Shown one piece after another: positions 36,661 to 53,371 of a DNA stretch of 64,000 bases. This stretch comes from Thioalkalivibrio versutus (GTDB taxonomy: Bacteria; Pseudomonadota; Gammaproteobacteria; Ectothiorhodospirales; Ectothiorhodospiraceae). The notes beneath the pieces were generated by a model, which made no database searches, was not told the origin of the DNA, and worked only from the letters and a program-made list of their open reading frames with translations. Made by a program: the position numbers and the translations under genes. The stretch spans positions 25,680 through 89,679 of the forward strand of contig NZ_MVAR01000026.1 of assembly GCF_001999325.1 (NCBI RefSeq), given 5' to 3'. Numbering within the stretch: the stretch's first letter is position 1; the number at the start of each line of letters is the position of its first letter.

Positions 36661-36987
36661 TCAGACCTCCTCCATCGAGCAAAGCAGTGGGTGCTGATGA
36701 CTGCGGGCATAGTCGTTCACCTGCGCCACCTTGGTCTCGGCCACATCCCGGGTAAAGATGCCGCATACGCCTTTGCCACGCGTATGCACGTGCAACATGA
36801 CCCGGGTGGCCTTCTCGCGATCCATGCTGAAGAAGGTCTCCAGTACTTCGATCACGAACTCCATCGGCGTGAAATCGTCGTTGAGCAACACCACCTTGTA
36901 CTGTCGCGGTGGCTTGAGCTCCGGCCTCGATTCTTCGACCGTTACCGAGTCGTCTCGATCGGGGGATTGGGGCTTGTCATTACTCAT
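36661..36987 (-). CDS. clpS: ATP-dependent Clp protease adaptor ClpS
   Basis: A 108-residue N-end-rule adaptor. [23 protein letters not shown] and [19 protein letters not shown] form the binding pocket for N-terminal Leu, Phe, Trp and Tyr. It delivers N-degron substrates to ClpA, the next gene in the operon. Confidence 0.97.
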   Translation of the reverse strand: MSNDKPQSPDRDDSVTVEESRPELKPPRQYKVVLLNDDFTPMEFVIEVLETFFSMDREKATRVMLHVHTRGKGVCGIFTRDVAETKVAQVNDYARSHQHPLLCSMEEV

Positions 36988-37092
36988 CGGTCGAAATTAC
37001 GCCTTCAGCGGTTACTCGTTTGTTAGTCGTCATCCTCGATTGGTTCCGGGTTCAGGCCAAGTGCCCTTACGGACACTCCGACCACCCGACCC

Positions 37093-38349
37093 TCACATGT
37101 GCTTGATCATCGCCTCGCCGAAGGCCGAGCAGTCGATCGGCTCGACGCCATCCATCTGCCGCGCAAAGTCGTAGGTGACCTCGCCGGCACTGATCGCTCC
37201 ACCCATGCCCTTGACCACCAGGTCTGCCGCTTCCGACCAGCCCAGGTGCCGCAGCATCATCTCGGCAGACAGGATCAGCGACCCCGGGTTCACCTTGTCC
37301 TGACCGGCATACTTGGGCGCCGTGCCGTGCGTGGCCTCGAACATCGCCGTGCTGTCGGACAGGTTCGCCCCCGGCGCGATGCCGATACCACCCACCTGGG
37401 CCGCGAGGGCGTCGGAGATGTAGTCGCCGTTCAGGTTCAGGGTCGCGATCACCGAGTAGTCCTCCGGGCGCAGCAGGATCTGCTGCAGGAAGGCGTCGGC
37501 GATCACATCCTTGATCACGATGTCACGCCCGGTCTTCGGGTTCTTGAAGGTCTGCCACGGACCGCCGTCCAGATCCTTCGCGCCGAATTCCTCGCGTGCC
37601 AGCTCGTAGCCCCAGGCCTTGAAGGAACCTTCGGTGAATTTCATGATGTTGCCCTTGTGCACCAGAGTCACCGACGGGCGATCGTTATCGATCGCGTATT
37701 CGATGGCCTTGCGCACCAGGCGCTTGGTGCCTTCGCTGGAGACCGGCTTCACACCGATCCCGGCGGTCTCCGGGAAGCGGATCTGGGTGACACCCATCTC
37801 GTCCTGCAGGAAGTCGATGACCTTCTTGACCTCCGGGGTCCCCGACTCGAACTCGATCCCGGCGTAGATGTCCTCGGAGTTCTCGCGAAAGATCACCATG
37901 TCGGTCTTCTCCGGCTCCTTCAGCGGGCTCGGGGTGCCGTCGTAATAGCGCACCGGGCGCAGACAGACATACAGATCCAGCTTCTGACGCAGGGCCACAT
38001 TCAGGGAGCGGAAGCCGCCACCGACCGGGGTGGTCAGCGGACCCTTGATCGACACGCGATAGTCCTTCACCGCCTCCAGGGTCTCGTCAGGCAGCCCGGA
38101 GTCGTCATCGTAGACCTGCGTCGCCTTCTCGCCGGCGTAAACCTCCATCCACTCGATGGCCTTCTTGCCGCCGTAGGCCTTTTCCACCGCCGCATCGGTC
38201 ACCCGGCGCATCACCGGGGTGATGTCCACACCGATCCCGTCACCTTCGATGTAGGGGATCACCGGATGATCCGGCACCTGCAGCTTCCCCTGGTCGTCGA
38301 CGGTGATGCGTTCGCCCTTCTCCGGGACCTGAATGTGCTGATAGGCCAT
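37093..38349 (-). CDS. icd: Isocitrate dehydrogenase (NADP+)
   Basis: A 418-residue enzyme (isocitrate to 2-oxoglutarate, CO2 and NADPH). [13 protein letters not shown] is the N-terminal motif, and [10 protein letters not shown] contains the serine that AceK phosphorylates in E. coli, so control at the glyoxylate branch is possible. [10 protein letters not shown] and [22 protein letters not shown] follow. AAGGAG sits 6 bp before ATG 38349. A minus-strand TATAAT (forward 38402-38407) lies in the upstream gap. Confidence 0.96.
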   Translation of the reverse strand: MAYQHIQVPEKGERITVDDQGKLQVPDHPVIPYIEGDGIGVDITPVMRRVTDAAVEKAYGGKKAIEWMEVYAGEKATQVYDDDSGLPDETLEAVKDYRVSIKGPLTTPVGGGFRSLNVALRQKLDLYVCLRPVRYYDGTPSPLKEPEKTDMVIFRENSEDIYAGIEFESGTPEVKKVIDFLQDEMGVTQIRFPETAGIGVKPVSSEGTKRLVRKAIEYAIDNDRPSVTLVHKGNIMKFTEGSFKAWGYELAREEFGAKDLDGGPWQTFKNPKTGRDIVIKDVIADAFLQQILLRPEDYSVIATLNLNGDYISDALAAQVGGIGIAPGANLSDSTAMFEATHGTAPKYAGQDKVNPGSLILSAEMMLRHLGWSEAADLVVKGMGGAISAGEVTYDFARQMDGVEPIDCSAFGEAMIKHM

Positions 38350-38401
38350 GCCAACTCCTTGTGCGGATCTCGTAGATGAATCGTTAATCACGTATGACCT
38401 G

Positions 38402-38407
38402 ATTATA
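38402..38407 (-). promoter_or_regulatory. -10 element for icd
   Basis: A perfect TATAAT on the minus strand, about 53 bp upstream of the icd start. The -35 region is poorly matched, so an activator or a weak -35 is likely. Confidence 0.5.
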
Positions 38408-38501
38408 CATGCCGGGCCGGGTTTTCCGGTGACCGAACCAGTGCGCGATTGCGCGTTCCCGTATGGCAGCCCGACCGGCAGCCTGCGTTATCATCCGTGG
38501 C

Positions 38502-38963
38502 ATGACCGACCGCCTCCCCTGTCATATCACCGTGGCCGCCGTAATCGAGCGCGAGGGCCGTTTCCTGTTCGTCGAGGAGACCGACGCCGGCCGCCGGGTG
38601 CTGAACCAGCCCGCAGGCCACCTGGATGCCGGCGAGGACCTGATCGGGGCCGTGATCCGCGAGGTCCGCGAGGAAACCTGCCTGGAATTCGTGCCCGAGG
38701 CGGCCCTCGGCTGCGACTTGCTGCAAGTGGCCAGCGGCGCCGTGATCCTGCGCGTGACCTTCTGCGGCCCGGTGACACCGGTTCAATCCCCTGCCCCCCG
38801 CGACCCGGCGATTCATGCCCTGCACTGGCTGGCGCCCGAACAGGCCGAGGGCGACTGGCCGTTGCGCAGTCTGCTGGTGATGCGCAGCATCCGCCGGTAT
38901 CAGGATGGCTTGCGTCTGCCGCTTGCGGCGGTGGGCGATCTGGTTCGGGCGCCGGGCGCATGA
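38502..38963 (+). CDS. nudJ: Nudix hydrolase NudJ-like (phosphatase)
   Basis: A 153-residue Nudix protein. The Nudix box is GHLDAGEDLIGAVIREVREE and the N-terminus HITVAAVIEREGRFLFVEE. Its place immediately before mnmA matches E. coli nudJ-mnmA-hflD, where NudJ hydrolyses HMP-PP and nucleoside phosphates. The stop overlaps the mnmA start. ATG 38502 is chosen because residues upstream are not family-like. Confidence 0.88.
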   Translation: MTDRLPCHITVAAVIEREGRFLFVEETDAGRRVLNQPAGHLDAGEDLIGAVIREVREETCLEFVPEAALGCDLLQVASGAVILRVTFCGPVTPVQSPAPRDPAIHALHWLAPEQAEGDWPLRSLLVMRSIRRYQDGLRLPLAAVGDLVRAPGA

Positions 38964-40057
38964 TGCGCGGCGAGCGCGTCATCGTCGGATTGTCCGGTGG
39001 GGTCGATTCCGCTGTCGCGGCCAGCCGCCTGCTGGAGGCCGGCTATCGCGTCGAAGGCCTGTTCATGAAGAACTGGGAAGATGACGACGACGCCGAGTAC
39101 TGCGCCGCCGAGGCCGACTATGCCATGGCCCGTGAGGTGGCGGACTGCCTGGAAATCCCGCTGCACAAGGCGAACTTTTCCGAGGACTACCGCCAGCGCG
39201 TTTTCGCGCAATTCCTGCATGAGTACGAGGCCGGACGCACCCCGAACCCCGACATCCTCTGCAACCGCGAGATCAAGTTCCGCTCGTTCCTCGATCATGC
39301 CCGGGATCTCGGGGCGCGCTGGATTGCCACCGGTCACTACGCCCGGGTGCGCCATCACGCGCACTACAGTGAGCTGTGCCAGGCGGCCGATGCCAACAAG
39401 GACCAGACCTACTTTCTGCATACCCTGACCCAGGAGCAACTGCGCCCCGCCCTGTTCCCGCTCGGAGACATTCCCAAGCATCAGGTCCGCGAACGCGCCC
39501 GGGAACTGGGTCTGCCGAACCATGCGCGCAAGGATTCCACCGGGATCTGCTTCATTGGCGAGCGACGCTTCCGTGACTTCCTCGCCCAGTACCTGAAAGC
39601 GCCCGAGGGAGCGATGCGCACCCCGGAAGGCCAGGTGGTCGGTCGCCACCAGGGTCTGATGTTCTACACCCTCGGTCAGCGCCAGGGCCTGGGGATCGGC
39701 GGGGTCGACGGCTTTGCCGAAGCCCCGTGGTATGTCGTCGACAAGGACCTGGACAGCAACACCCTGGTGGTCGCCCAGGATCCGCAGCACCCGCTATTGA
39801 TGAGCCCGTCACTGACGACCGAGGTGGTGCACTGGATCCACGATGTACCGGTCCCCGGTGAGCCGCTGCAGGCCCGGTTACGCCATCGCCAGCCCTTGCA
39901 GGAATGCCGGGTGCAGGCGCTGGACGCGGCCGGCGCCACCGTGGTCTTCGACACACCCCAACGCGCGGCGACGCCGGGGCAGTCCATCGCCTTCTACCGT
40001 GGCGATGTCTGCCTGGGCGGGGCGGTGATTGCCACACGAACCACGAATGCGCCGTGA
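38960..40057 (+). CDS. mnmA: tRNA 2-thiouridine(34) synthase MnmA
   Basis: A 365-residue PP-loop enzyme thiolating U34 of tRNA-Lys, Glu and Gln. The PP-loop GLSGGVDSAVAA is at about residues 9-20, the catalytic cysteines are in NPDILCNREIKF and DSTGICFIGERRF, and ATGHYARV lies between. ATG 38960 overlaps nudJ (ATGATG). mnmC, which completes the same modification branch, is also in this window. Confidence 0.96.
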   Translation: MMRGERVIVGLSGGVDSAVAASRLLEAGYRVEGLFMKNWEDDDDAEYCAAEADYAMAREVADCLEIPLHKANFSEDYRQRVFAQFLHEYEAGRTPNPDILCNREIKFRSFLDHARDLGARWIATGHYARVRHHAHYSELCQAADANKDQTYFLHTLTQEQLRPALFPLGDIPKHQVRERARELGLPNHARKDSTGICFIGERRFRDFLAQYLKAPEGAMRTPEGQVVGRHQGLMFYTLGQRQGLGIGGVDGFAEAPWYVVDKDLDSNTLVVAQDPQHPLLMSPSLTTEVVHWIHDVPVPGEPLQARLRHRQPLQECRVQALDAAGATVVFDTPQRAATPGQSIAFYRGDVCLGGAVIATRTTNAP

Positions 40058-40132
40058 GTCTGCCAGGCCACTTCCGGTATAGTGGCCGCTGCCCGGCGAC
40101 CCGACTCCGACCCACCCAAGGAACCGACTGGT

Positions 40133-40762
40133 TTGGACCGCTCCGATCACAACCGCACCCTGGCGCTGGCCGCCCTCTTCCAGTGCGCGAGCCTGGTCAA
40201 GGATCTGGCCTGGCGCGGGAGCTGCGACGACTACGAATTCGAGGTCCTGGTCGGGAGCCTGTTCGCCTTCGACGCGGACACCCCGGAAGCGGTCTATCGC
40301 GAGGCGGTCAGCCTGCGCAGTGGCCTGGAGCGTATCGAGAGCCAGCTGCAAAATGGCAGCAAGCCGCCGGACATGGAGATCACCCGCTACGCCATCGGGC
40401 TGATCTTCCTCGAGCGCAAGCTGCAAAGGCGCGACGACATGCTGCAGAAGCTGACCGACGGCCTGCAGGGCGCCCAGCGCCAGATCGACTACTTCCACAT
40501 TACCCACGAAAGCGTGATTGCCCGGCTGGCCGAGATCTACAAGGAGACCATCTCCGAGCTCGGCCCGCGCATCATCGTGCAGGGCGAACAGAACAACCTC
40601 TCCAATCCCGACACCGCCGCGCGCATCCGTGCGTTGCTGCTGGCCGGGATCCGCGCGGCGGTCCTCTGGCGCCAGGCCGGTGGATCGCGCTGGAAATTGC
40701 TTTTCGGCCGCAAGCGGCTGATTCGCGAAGCGCATGACATCCTCAATCGACTCAATACCTGA
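40133..40762 (+). CDS. hflD: High frequency lysogenization protein HflD homolog
   Basis: A 209-residue all-helical HflD (213 in E. coli). It has [13 protein letters not shown] near the N-terminus, the [15 protein letters not shown] helix, and [22 protein letters not shown]. The likely start is TTG 40133 with AAGGAA 9 bp upstream, since no ATG lies near and the family begins right there. It follows mnmA as in E. coli; in E. coli it binds lambda CII, but its native role is unclear. Confidence 0.9.
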   Translation: MDRSDHNRTLALAALFQCASLVKDLAWRGSCDDYEFEVLVGSLFAFDADTPEAVYREAVSLRSGLERIESQLQNGSKPPDMEITRYAIGLIFLERKLQRRDDMLQKLTDGLQGAQRQIDYFHITHESVIARLAEIYKETISELGPRIIVQGEQNNLSNPDTAARIRALLLAGIRAAVLWRQAGGSRWKLLFGRKRLIREAHDILNRLNT

Positions 40763-40777
40763 ACGCGGAAGACGCAC

Positions 40778-43531
<2,754 letters not shown>

Positions 43532-43540
43532 GGTTTGGCC

Positions 43541-43930
43541 ATGGGACGGCGGGTATCCACGGAGGTGATTCAGTCCGGTCAGACGCTGGCAACAGCCGTG
43601 CATGACCGTTCCGGCCGTCTCCTGATCCCCGCCGGCATGGTGCTCCAGGACAAGCAGATCCGCGTGCTCCTGTCCTGGGGCATCAGCACTGTCGAGATCG
43701 TCGAGGACGAACATGCTGCAGCCAACGATTCCCGGGACGACGCGGTCCCGGACCTGGCCGCGGATGCCCGGCCCACGCCGGAGATGGAGGAGCAGGCCGA
43801 TGCCATCCTGGCCGAGCGCTTCCGTCACTGTGACTTGACCGGCTATCCCATGGACGGCATCTACTCCATCGCGCGTACCCAGCTGCTCGACGAGCTCATG
43901 CGCCGCGGCCACAAGGCCCGGAGCGCATGA
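43541..43930 (+). CDS. Small protein with regulator-type accessory domain
   Basis: 129 residues and not an assigned family. The N-terminal half (VIQSGQTLATAVHDRSGRLL, IPAGMVL, IRVLLSWGISTVEI) resembles the beta-rich accessory segment found ahead of HD-GYP and HDOD domains in signalling proteins. The second half is charged and helical. Its stop overlaps the HDOD gene (ATGA), so it is probably a partner of that protein. No catalytic motif is visible. Confidence 0.75.
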   Translation: MGRRVSTEVIQSGQTLATAVHDRSGRLLIPAGMVLQDKQIRVLLSWGISTVEIVEDEHAAANDSRDDAVPDLAADARPTPEMEEQADAILAERFRHCDLTGYPMDGIYSIARTQLLDELMRRGHKARSA

Positions 43931-44769
43931 TGACCGTTGCCGAGTTTCTCGAGCAGGATGACTCGTTGTGCAGCTTTTCCGGGAGTTACAACACGATCTT
44001 CTCGCGCCTTAGCGACCCGACCGCGAACGTGGCCGGGATTACCGAAGCGGTGGAACTGGACCCGGCCATTGCGGCGAAGACGCTGCGCATGGCCAACTCT
44101 TCGCTGTACGGTTTCCCCGAACCGATCGATACCCTGCACCGGGCAGTCTCCATCATCGGCCTGCAACAGATGCGGCAGATCGTGCTGTCGACCATCGTGA
44201 TCGAGCACTTCCGCGGCCTGCCGGTCATCGGCGTCGACATGGAATCGTTCTGGCGCCACAGCATTGCTGTCGGCGTGCTCAGCCGCTCGATCGCCCGCTT
44301 TCGGCGCGAAGCGAACATCGAACGTCTGTACCTCTACGGGATCATGCACGACCTCGGGCGGCTGCTGCTGTTTCTCCGGCTGGGCAGCCGCACCGAGGAG
44401 CTGATCAACATCCGCGAGCGCGAGCAGTGCCTGTTGTACGAGGCAGAACGCGAGCTGCTGGGTTTTGACCACGCCGCCATCGGGTCCGCCCTGCTGGAGG
44501 AATGGGGCATGGCCCCGGCCCAGGTGGAAGCCACGCGCTACCACCATGCCCCGGAAGATGCCCGCGCGTTTCCCGTGGAGACGGCCATCGTGCACGTCGC
44601 CGACAGCATCGCCAACTCCTTGCGCCTGGGATCCTCCGGGGAACGTTTCGTGCCCCCGGTTGCCCCGGAGATCTTCGACCGCATTGGCCTGGAGATGGCG
44701 GTCTACGAGGACATCATCGGCCACGCCCGCAAGCATCTGGATCAGATGCAGACGATCCTCCTCGACTGA
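43927..44769 (+). CDS. HDOD domain protein
   Basis: A 280-residue HDOD protein. It has DPAIAAKTLRMANSSLYGFP, the I-GLQQMRQIV helix, HS-IAVGVLS, YLYGIMHDLGRLLL and HAAIGSALLEEWGMA, the typical order. HDOD proteins look like phosphohydrolases that have lost their metal site; known ones act as signalling or scaffold proteins. Here HD-like residues remain in IMHDLGR. It is coupled to the small gene upstream and lies 29 bp before a GGDEF-EAL gene. Confidence 0.9.
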   Translation: MMTVAEFLEQDDSLCSFSGSYNTIFSRLSDPTANVAGITEAVELDPAIAAKTLRMANSSLYGFPEPIDTLHRAVSIIGLQQMRQIVLSTIVIEHFRGLPVIGVDMESFWRHSIAVGVLSRSIARFRREANIERLYLYGIMHDLGRLLLFLRLGSRTEELINIREREQCLLYEAERELLGFDHAAIGSALLEEWGMAPAQVEATRYHHAPEDARAFPVETAIVHVADSIANSLRLGSSGERFVPPVAPEIFDRIGLEMAVYEDIIGHARKHLDQMQTILLD

Positions 44770-44798
44770 GCCTGTATGCAAGCAAAGGACGCTGTTGC

Positions 44799-49641
<4,843 letters not shown>

Positions 49642-49654
49642 TCCCGCGCGCGGC

Positions 49655-50827
49655 ATGGCGGCCCCGGACCCGAACCAACCGCTCACGCTACTCGGCGGCC
49701 TGACGCCCGCCGAATTCCTGCGCGACTACTGGCAACAGCGCCCGCTACTGGTGCGCGACGCGATTGCGGGTTTCGACAATCCGATCGAGCCCGATGACCT
49801 CGCCGGCCTGGCCACCGATCCGGACGCGGCCAGCCGGATCGTCAGCGGGCATGTCGACCGCCAGGACTGGGATGTCGAATACGGCCCCTTCGATGCCGAG
49901 CGGCTGGGCGAGCTTCCTGAACGCGACTGGACCCTGCTGGTCACTGACGTGGAGCGCTTCTGGCCCGGTGGCCCGGATTTCCTGTCGCGCTTTGACTTCA
50001 TCCCGCGCTGGCGCCGGGACGACCTGATGATCTCCTACGCCCCACCCGGCGGTTCGGTCGGGCCGCATGTGGATCAGTACGACGTCTTCCTGTTCCAGGC
50101 CGCGGGGCGGCGCCGCTGGCAGATCCAGGACCCTCCGGGGTCGCTGGATTGCCACGACGATCTGCCACTGGCCATCCTGCGGGCATTCGATCCCACCGAG
50201 ACCTGGGAGCTGGGTCCCGGCGACCTGCTCTACCTGCCCCCCAACCTGCCGCATTACGGACTGTCGCTGGACGACCAGTGCATGACCTGGTCGGTGGGAT
50301 TTCGCGCCCCGACCATCCTTGATGTCCTGACCGGGTTTCTCGAGGAGCGCGCCAACGTGATCGGCGACCAGGCGCGCTTCGAGGATCCGGGTCGGCACCC
50401 GTCCGCGCACGCGGCCGAGCTCCCAACCGCGGATCGCGAGGCGCTGCGCGAGGCCCTGCGTGCCCTGCTGGCGGCGGAGGATCACGATCTGGACGCCTAT
50501 CTGGGGCGTTTCCTGACCCGCCCCGCCGGCAACGTCGAGCTCGCCCCGGGGGATCCGGGACTGGCGGCCACCGCCGGCCCGGCCGATCGCTTTGCGATCC
50601 ACCCCGGCGTCCGGCGTGCGTGGTTCCAGGGCCCCGATGGCCCGACCCTGTGCATCGCCGGAAACGACTATCCCGCACAAGCCGTCGCGGCGGACGTTCT
50701 CGAAGCCTTCTGTAGCGCGGAGACGCTCAGCATCGCGGAATGGGAGGAGGCAATCCCCATGATCCGGCAGATCCTCGAGGATGGGCTCGAGGCTGGCTGG
50801 CTGGCACCGGACGACCCGCGCGAATAG
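49655..50827 (+). CDS. roxA: Ribosomal protein uL16 3-hydroxylase (JmjC oxygenase, YcfD/RoxA)
   Basis: A 390-residue cupin-like 2-oxoglutarate and iron oxygenase. The facial triad appears as HVD in GPHVDQYDVFLFQ with the distal His in PNLPHYGLS. LTPAEFLRDYWQQRPLLVRDA is the N-terminal hallmark of the RoxA group, which hydroxylates an arginine of ribosomal protein uL16 in E. coli. It starts 13 bp after purB, so probably shares its transcript. Confidence 0.9.
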   Translation: MAAPDPNQPLTLLGGLTPAEFLRDYWQQRPLLVRDAIAGFDNPIEPDDLAGLATDPDAASRIVSGHVDRQDWDVEYGPFDAERLGELPERDWTLLVTDVERFWPGGPDFLSRFDFIPRWRRDDLMISYAPPGGSVGPHVDQYDVFLFQAAGRRRWQIQDPPGSLDCHDDLPLAILRAFDPTETWELGPGDLLYLPPNLPHYGLSLDDQCMTWSVGFRAPTILDVLTGFLEERANVIGDQARFEDPGRHPSAHAAELPTADREALREALRALLAAEDHDLDAYLGRFLTRPAGNVELAPGDPGLAATAGPADRFAIHPGVRRAWFQGPDGPTLCIAGNDYPAQAVAADVLEAFCSAETLSIAEWEEAIPMIRQILEDGLEAGWLAPDDPRE

Positions 50828-50851
50828 TCACGCCGGGACGACTCCGGGCTC

Positions 50852-51841
50852 TCAGGCTGCCCGGGGGAGACAGGCCTGCGCGGCCCGCTCGATCAGTGCC
50901 GGCCCGGCATCTGGGTGGTGGGCCTCCTCGGTCAGGATGCGCCGCCACTGGCGCGCGCCCGGCTCGCCGTGGAACAGACCCAGGATATGCCGGGTCAGAC
51001 GCGCCAGCGGCACGCCATCACGGCGCATCCCCTCTGCAATCCCCAAGATGCCCTCCAGAACCTCTTCACGCGTCGGGTCGTCCCCGCCCCCGAAATACAG
51101 GCGGTCCACCACCGACAGGCTCCAGGGCTGGTGGTAGGCCAGCCGTCCGAACATGACCCCGTCCACATGCTGCAGGTGCGCGCGCGCGGCGCCGACGTCA
51201 TCCAGTCCGCCGTTCAGGACAATCGTCAGGTCGGGGAACTCGGCCTTCAGCCGATAGACGCGTTGATAGTCCAGCGGGGGAACGTCGCGATTGTCCTTTG
51301 GACTGAGGCCCTGGAGCCAGGCCTTGCGCGCGTGCACCACGAAGTGGCGGCACCCGGCGGCGGCCACGCGTTCGACAAAGGCGTGCAGGTCGGCCTCCGA
51401 GTCCTGGTCGTCAATGCCGATGCGGTGCTTGACGGTGACGGGGACGTCAACGGACTGCTGCATGGCTGCGACGCACTCGGCCACCAGCCCCGGTTGTGCC
51501 ATCAGGCAGGCCCCGAACGCGCCCGACTGCACACGGTCGGAGGGACAACCCACGTTTAGGTTGATCTCGTCGTAGCCGTGATCCGCCGCGATGCGGGCGG
51601 CCTGCGCCAGCGTGGCCGGATCGGAGCCGCCCAGCTGCAGCGCGATCGGGTGTTCCACCGGGGAGAACCCCAGCAACCGGTCGCGATCCCCGTGGATGAC
51701 CGCGTTGGCATGCACCATCTCGGTGTACAACAATGCCCGTCGGGTCAGCAGCCGATGGAACCGGCGACACCAGGTGTCCGTCCAGTCCATCATCGGCGCA
51801 ACCGAAAACCGCGGGTCGGGAGCGTGGCCCGCGTTACCCAT
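50852..51841 (-). CDS. dusA: tRNA-dihydrouridine(20/20a) synthase
   Basis: A 329-residue FMN enzyme. RFSVAPMMDWTDTWCR, NLNVGCPSDRVQSGAFGACLM (catalytic Cys) and VTVKHRIGIDD match DusA. It reduces uridines 20/20a in the tRNA D-loop. Convergent with roxA; divergent from gdh with a 56-bp gap. Confidence 0.95.
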   Translation of the reverse strand: MGNAGHAPDPRFSVAPMMDWTDTWCRRFHRLLTRRALLYTEMVHANAVIHGDRDRLLGFSPVEHPIALQLGGSDPATLAQAARIAADHGYDEINLNVGCPSDRVQSGAFGACLMAQPGLVAECVAAMQQSVDVPVTVKHRIGIDDQDSEADLHAFVERVAAAGCRHFVVHARKAWLQGLSPKDNRDVPPLDYQRVYRLKAEFPDLTIVLNGGLDDVGAARAHLQHVDGVMFGRLAYHQPWSLSVVDRLYFGGGDDPTREEVLEGILGIAEGMRRDGVPLARLTRHILGLFHGEPGARQWRRILTEEAHHPDAGPALIERAAQACLPRAA

Positions 51842-51897
51842 TCACAGAATCTCCATGCCGCGCAGGCGGCGGCCAAAAGTCAGAAAGGATTGCCATC

Positions 51898-53325
51898 ATG
51901 TCGGAAAGCGAAGTGCCTGAAACCTTTCGCGATAGTGTCTCACACATGGTCGACCGGGCCATGAGCTACCTCGATCTTCCCGAGGGGGCCCGGGAGGCCG
52001 TCAAGACCTGCGACTCGGTCATTCAGGTGAGCTTTCCGATCCGCTTTCGCGACCGTATCGAGGTGTTCAAGGGCTGGCGCGCGGTGCATTCCGCCCATCG
52101 CTTGCCGGCCAAGGGCGGCCTGCGGTTTTCGCCGACCATGGACCAGGACCACGCCGAGGCCCTGGCGGCCCTGATGACCTACAAATGCGCCATCGTGGAT
52201 ATCCCCTTCGGAGGGTCCAAGGGCGGCCTGCGCATCGACCCGCAGAAGTACAACGAATGGGAGATGGAGCGCATTACCCGACGGTTTGCCCACGAACTGA
52301 TTCAACGCGACTACATCAGCCCGGCCCAGAACGTCCCCGCGCCGGATGTGGGGACGTCCCAGCGCGAGATGGCCTGGATCATGGAGACCTATCGCGATCG
52401 CCACCCGGAGGACCTCGACCATGCCGCTTCGGTGACCGGCAAGCCGGTCGAGCTGGGCGGCATGGTCGGGCGCCTGGAGGCCACCGGTCGCGGTGTCCAG
52501 TACGCGTTGCAGGCCTTTTTCCGCGAAGGCTCGGCGGCCCGCGAGGCCGGGTTCGAGGGCGGCCTGGGTGACCGGCGCATCATCATCCAGGGCTTCGGCA
52601 ACGTTGGCTATTACGCCGCGCGCTTCCTGCAGGAGGACGATCACGCGAAGATTGTCGGCGTCATCAAGAGCGATGGCGGGGTGTATTCCGAGGACGGGAT
52701 CGATATCGAGGCCCTGCACGACTACGTGCGCCGCAGCGGCACCATGGAGGGTTTCGCGGGGGTCGAGTTCGTGCGCGATGGCAACCGCATCATGGAACGC
52801 GAATGCGACATCCTGATTCCGGCCGCCCTGGAAGGCGCCATCCATCGGGATAACGTCGACCAAATCCAGGCCCGGCTAATCGCCGAGGCCGCCAACGGTC
52901 CCTGCACCTGGGAGGCCGACCAGGCCCTGCGCGAACGCGGCGTCCCGATCCTGCCGGATGTGTACGTCAACGCCGGCGGCGTCATCGTGTCCTACTTCGA
53001 GTGGGTGCGGAATCTGTCCCACATGCGCTTCGGGCGCCTGGAGCGCCGCTACGACCAGGCCCAGGGCCAGCACATCGTCAGTGCCATCGAGATGATGACC
53101 AACGAGAGTGTCCCCGAATGGATTCGTGATGCCGTGGTGCGCGGGGCCGAGGAAATCGACCTGGTCCGCTCCGGCCTGGACGACGCCATGCGCGAGGCCT
53201 TCCGCGAGATGCACGAGGTCCGCGAGATGGAAAGCAATGGCGAGGTGCTCGACTACCGCACCGCCGCCTATCTGATCGCGCTGCGCAAGATCATTCGTGC
53301 CCGCAGCGACCTGAAACTGATCTGA
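51898..53325 (+). CDS. gdhA: Glutamate dehydrogenase (Glu/Leu/Phe/Val family)
   Basis: A 475-residue oxidoreductase. The substrate region is LPAKGGLRFSPTMDQDHAEALAALMTYKCA with the catalytic Lys, followed by DIPFGGSKGGLRIDP and VPAPDVGTSQREMAWI; the nucleotide fold is IIIQGFGNVGYYAARFL. The G-x-G-x-x-G pattern fits either cofactor. The start has GAAAGGA 9 bp upstream; upstream in-frame residues belong to a dusA shadow. Confidence 0.93.
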   Translation: MSESEVPETFRDSVSHMVDRAMSYLDLPEGAREAVKTCDSVIQVSFPIRFRDRIEVFKGWRAVHSAHRLPAKGGLRFSPTMDQDHAEALAALMTYKCAIVDIPFGGSKGGLRIDPQKYNEWEMERITRRFAHELIQRDYISPAQNVPAPDVGTSQREMAWIMETYRDRHPEDLDHAASVTGKPVELGGMVGRLEATGRGVQYALQAFFREGSAAREAGFEGGLGDRRIIIQGFGNVGYYAARFLQEDDHAKIVGVIKSDGGVYSEDGIDIEALHDYVRRSGTMEGFAGVEFVRDGNRIMERECDILIPAALEGAIHRDNVDQIQARLIAEAANGPCTWEADQALRERGVPILPDVYVNAGGVIVSYFEWVRNLSHMRFGRLERRYDQAQGQHIVSAIEMMTNESVPEWIRDAVVRGAEEIDLVRSGLDDAMREAFREMHEVREMESNGEVLDYRTAAYLIALRKIIRARSDLKLI

Positions 53326-53330
53326 TGCCG

Positions 53331-53350
53331 CCGCGCCGCGCCGCGCCGCG
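53331..53350. repeat. Tandem pentamer (CCGCG)x4
   Basis: Four perfect copies of CCGCG fill the short convergent gap between gdhA and the aminopeptidase gene. They lie outside both reading frames. Confidence 0.85.
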
Positions 53351-53371
53351 TCAGGGGCGGGAGTATCCCCC

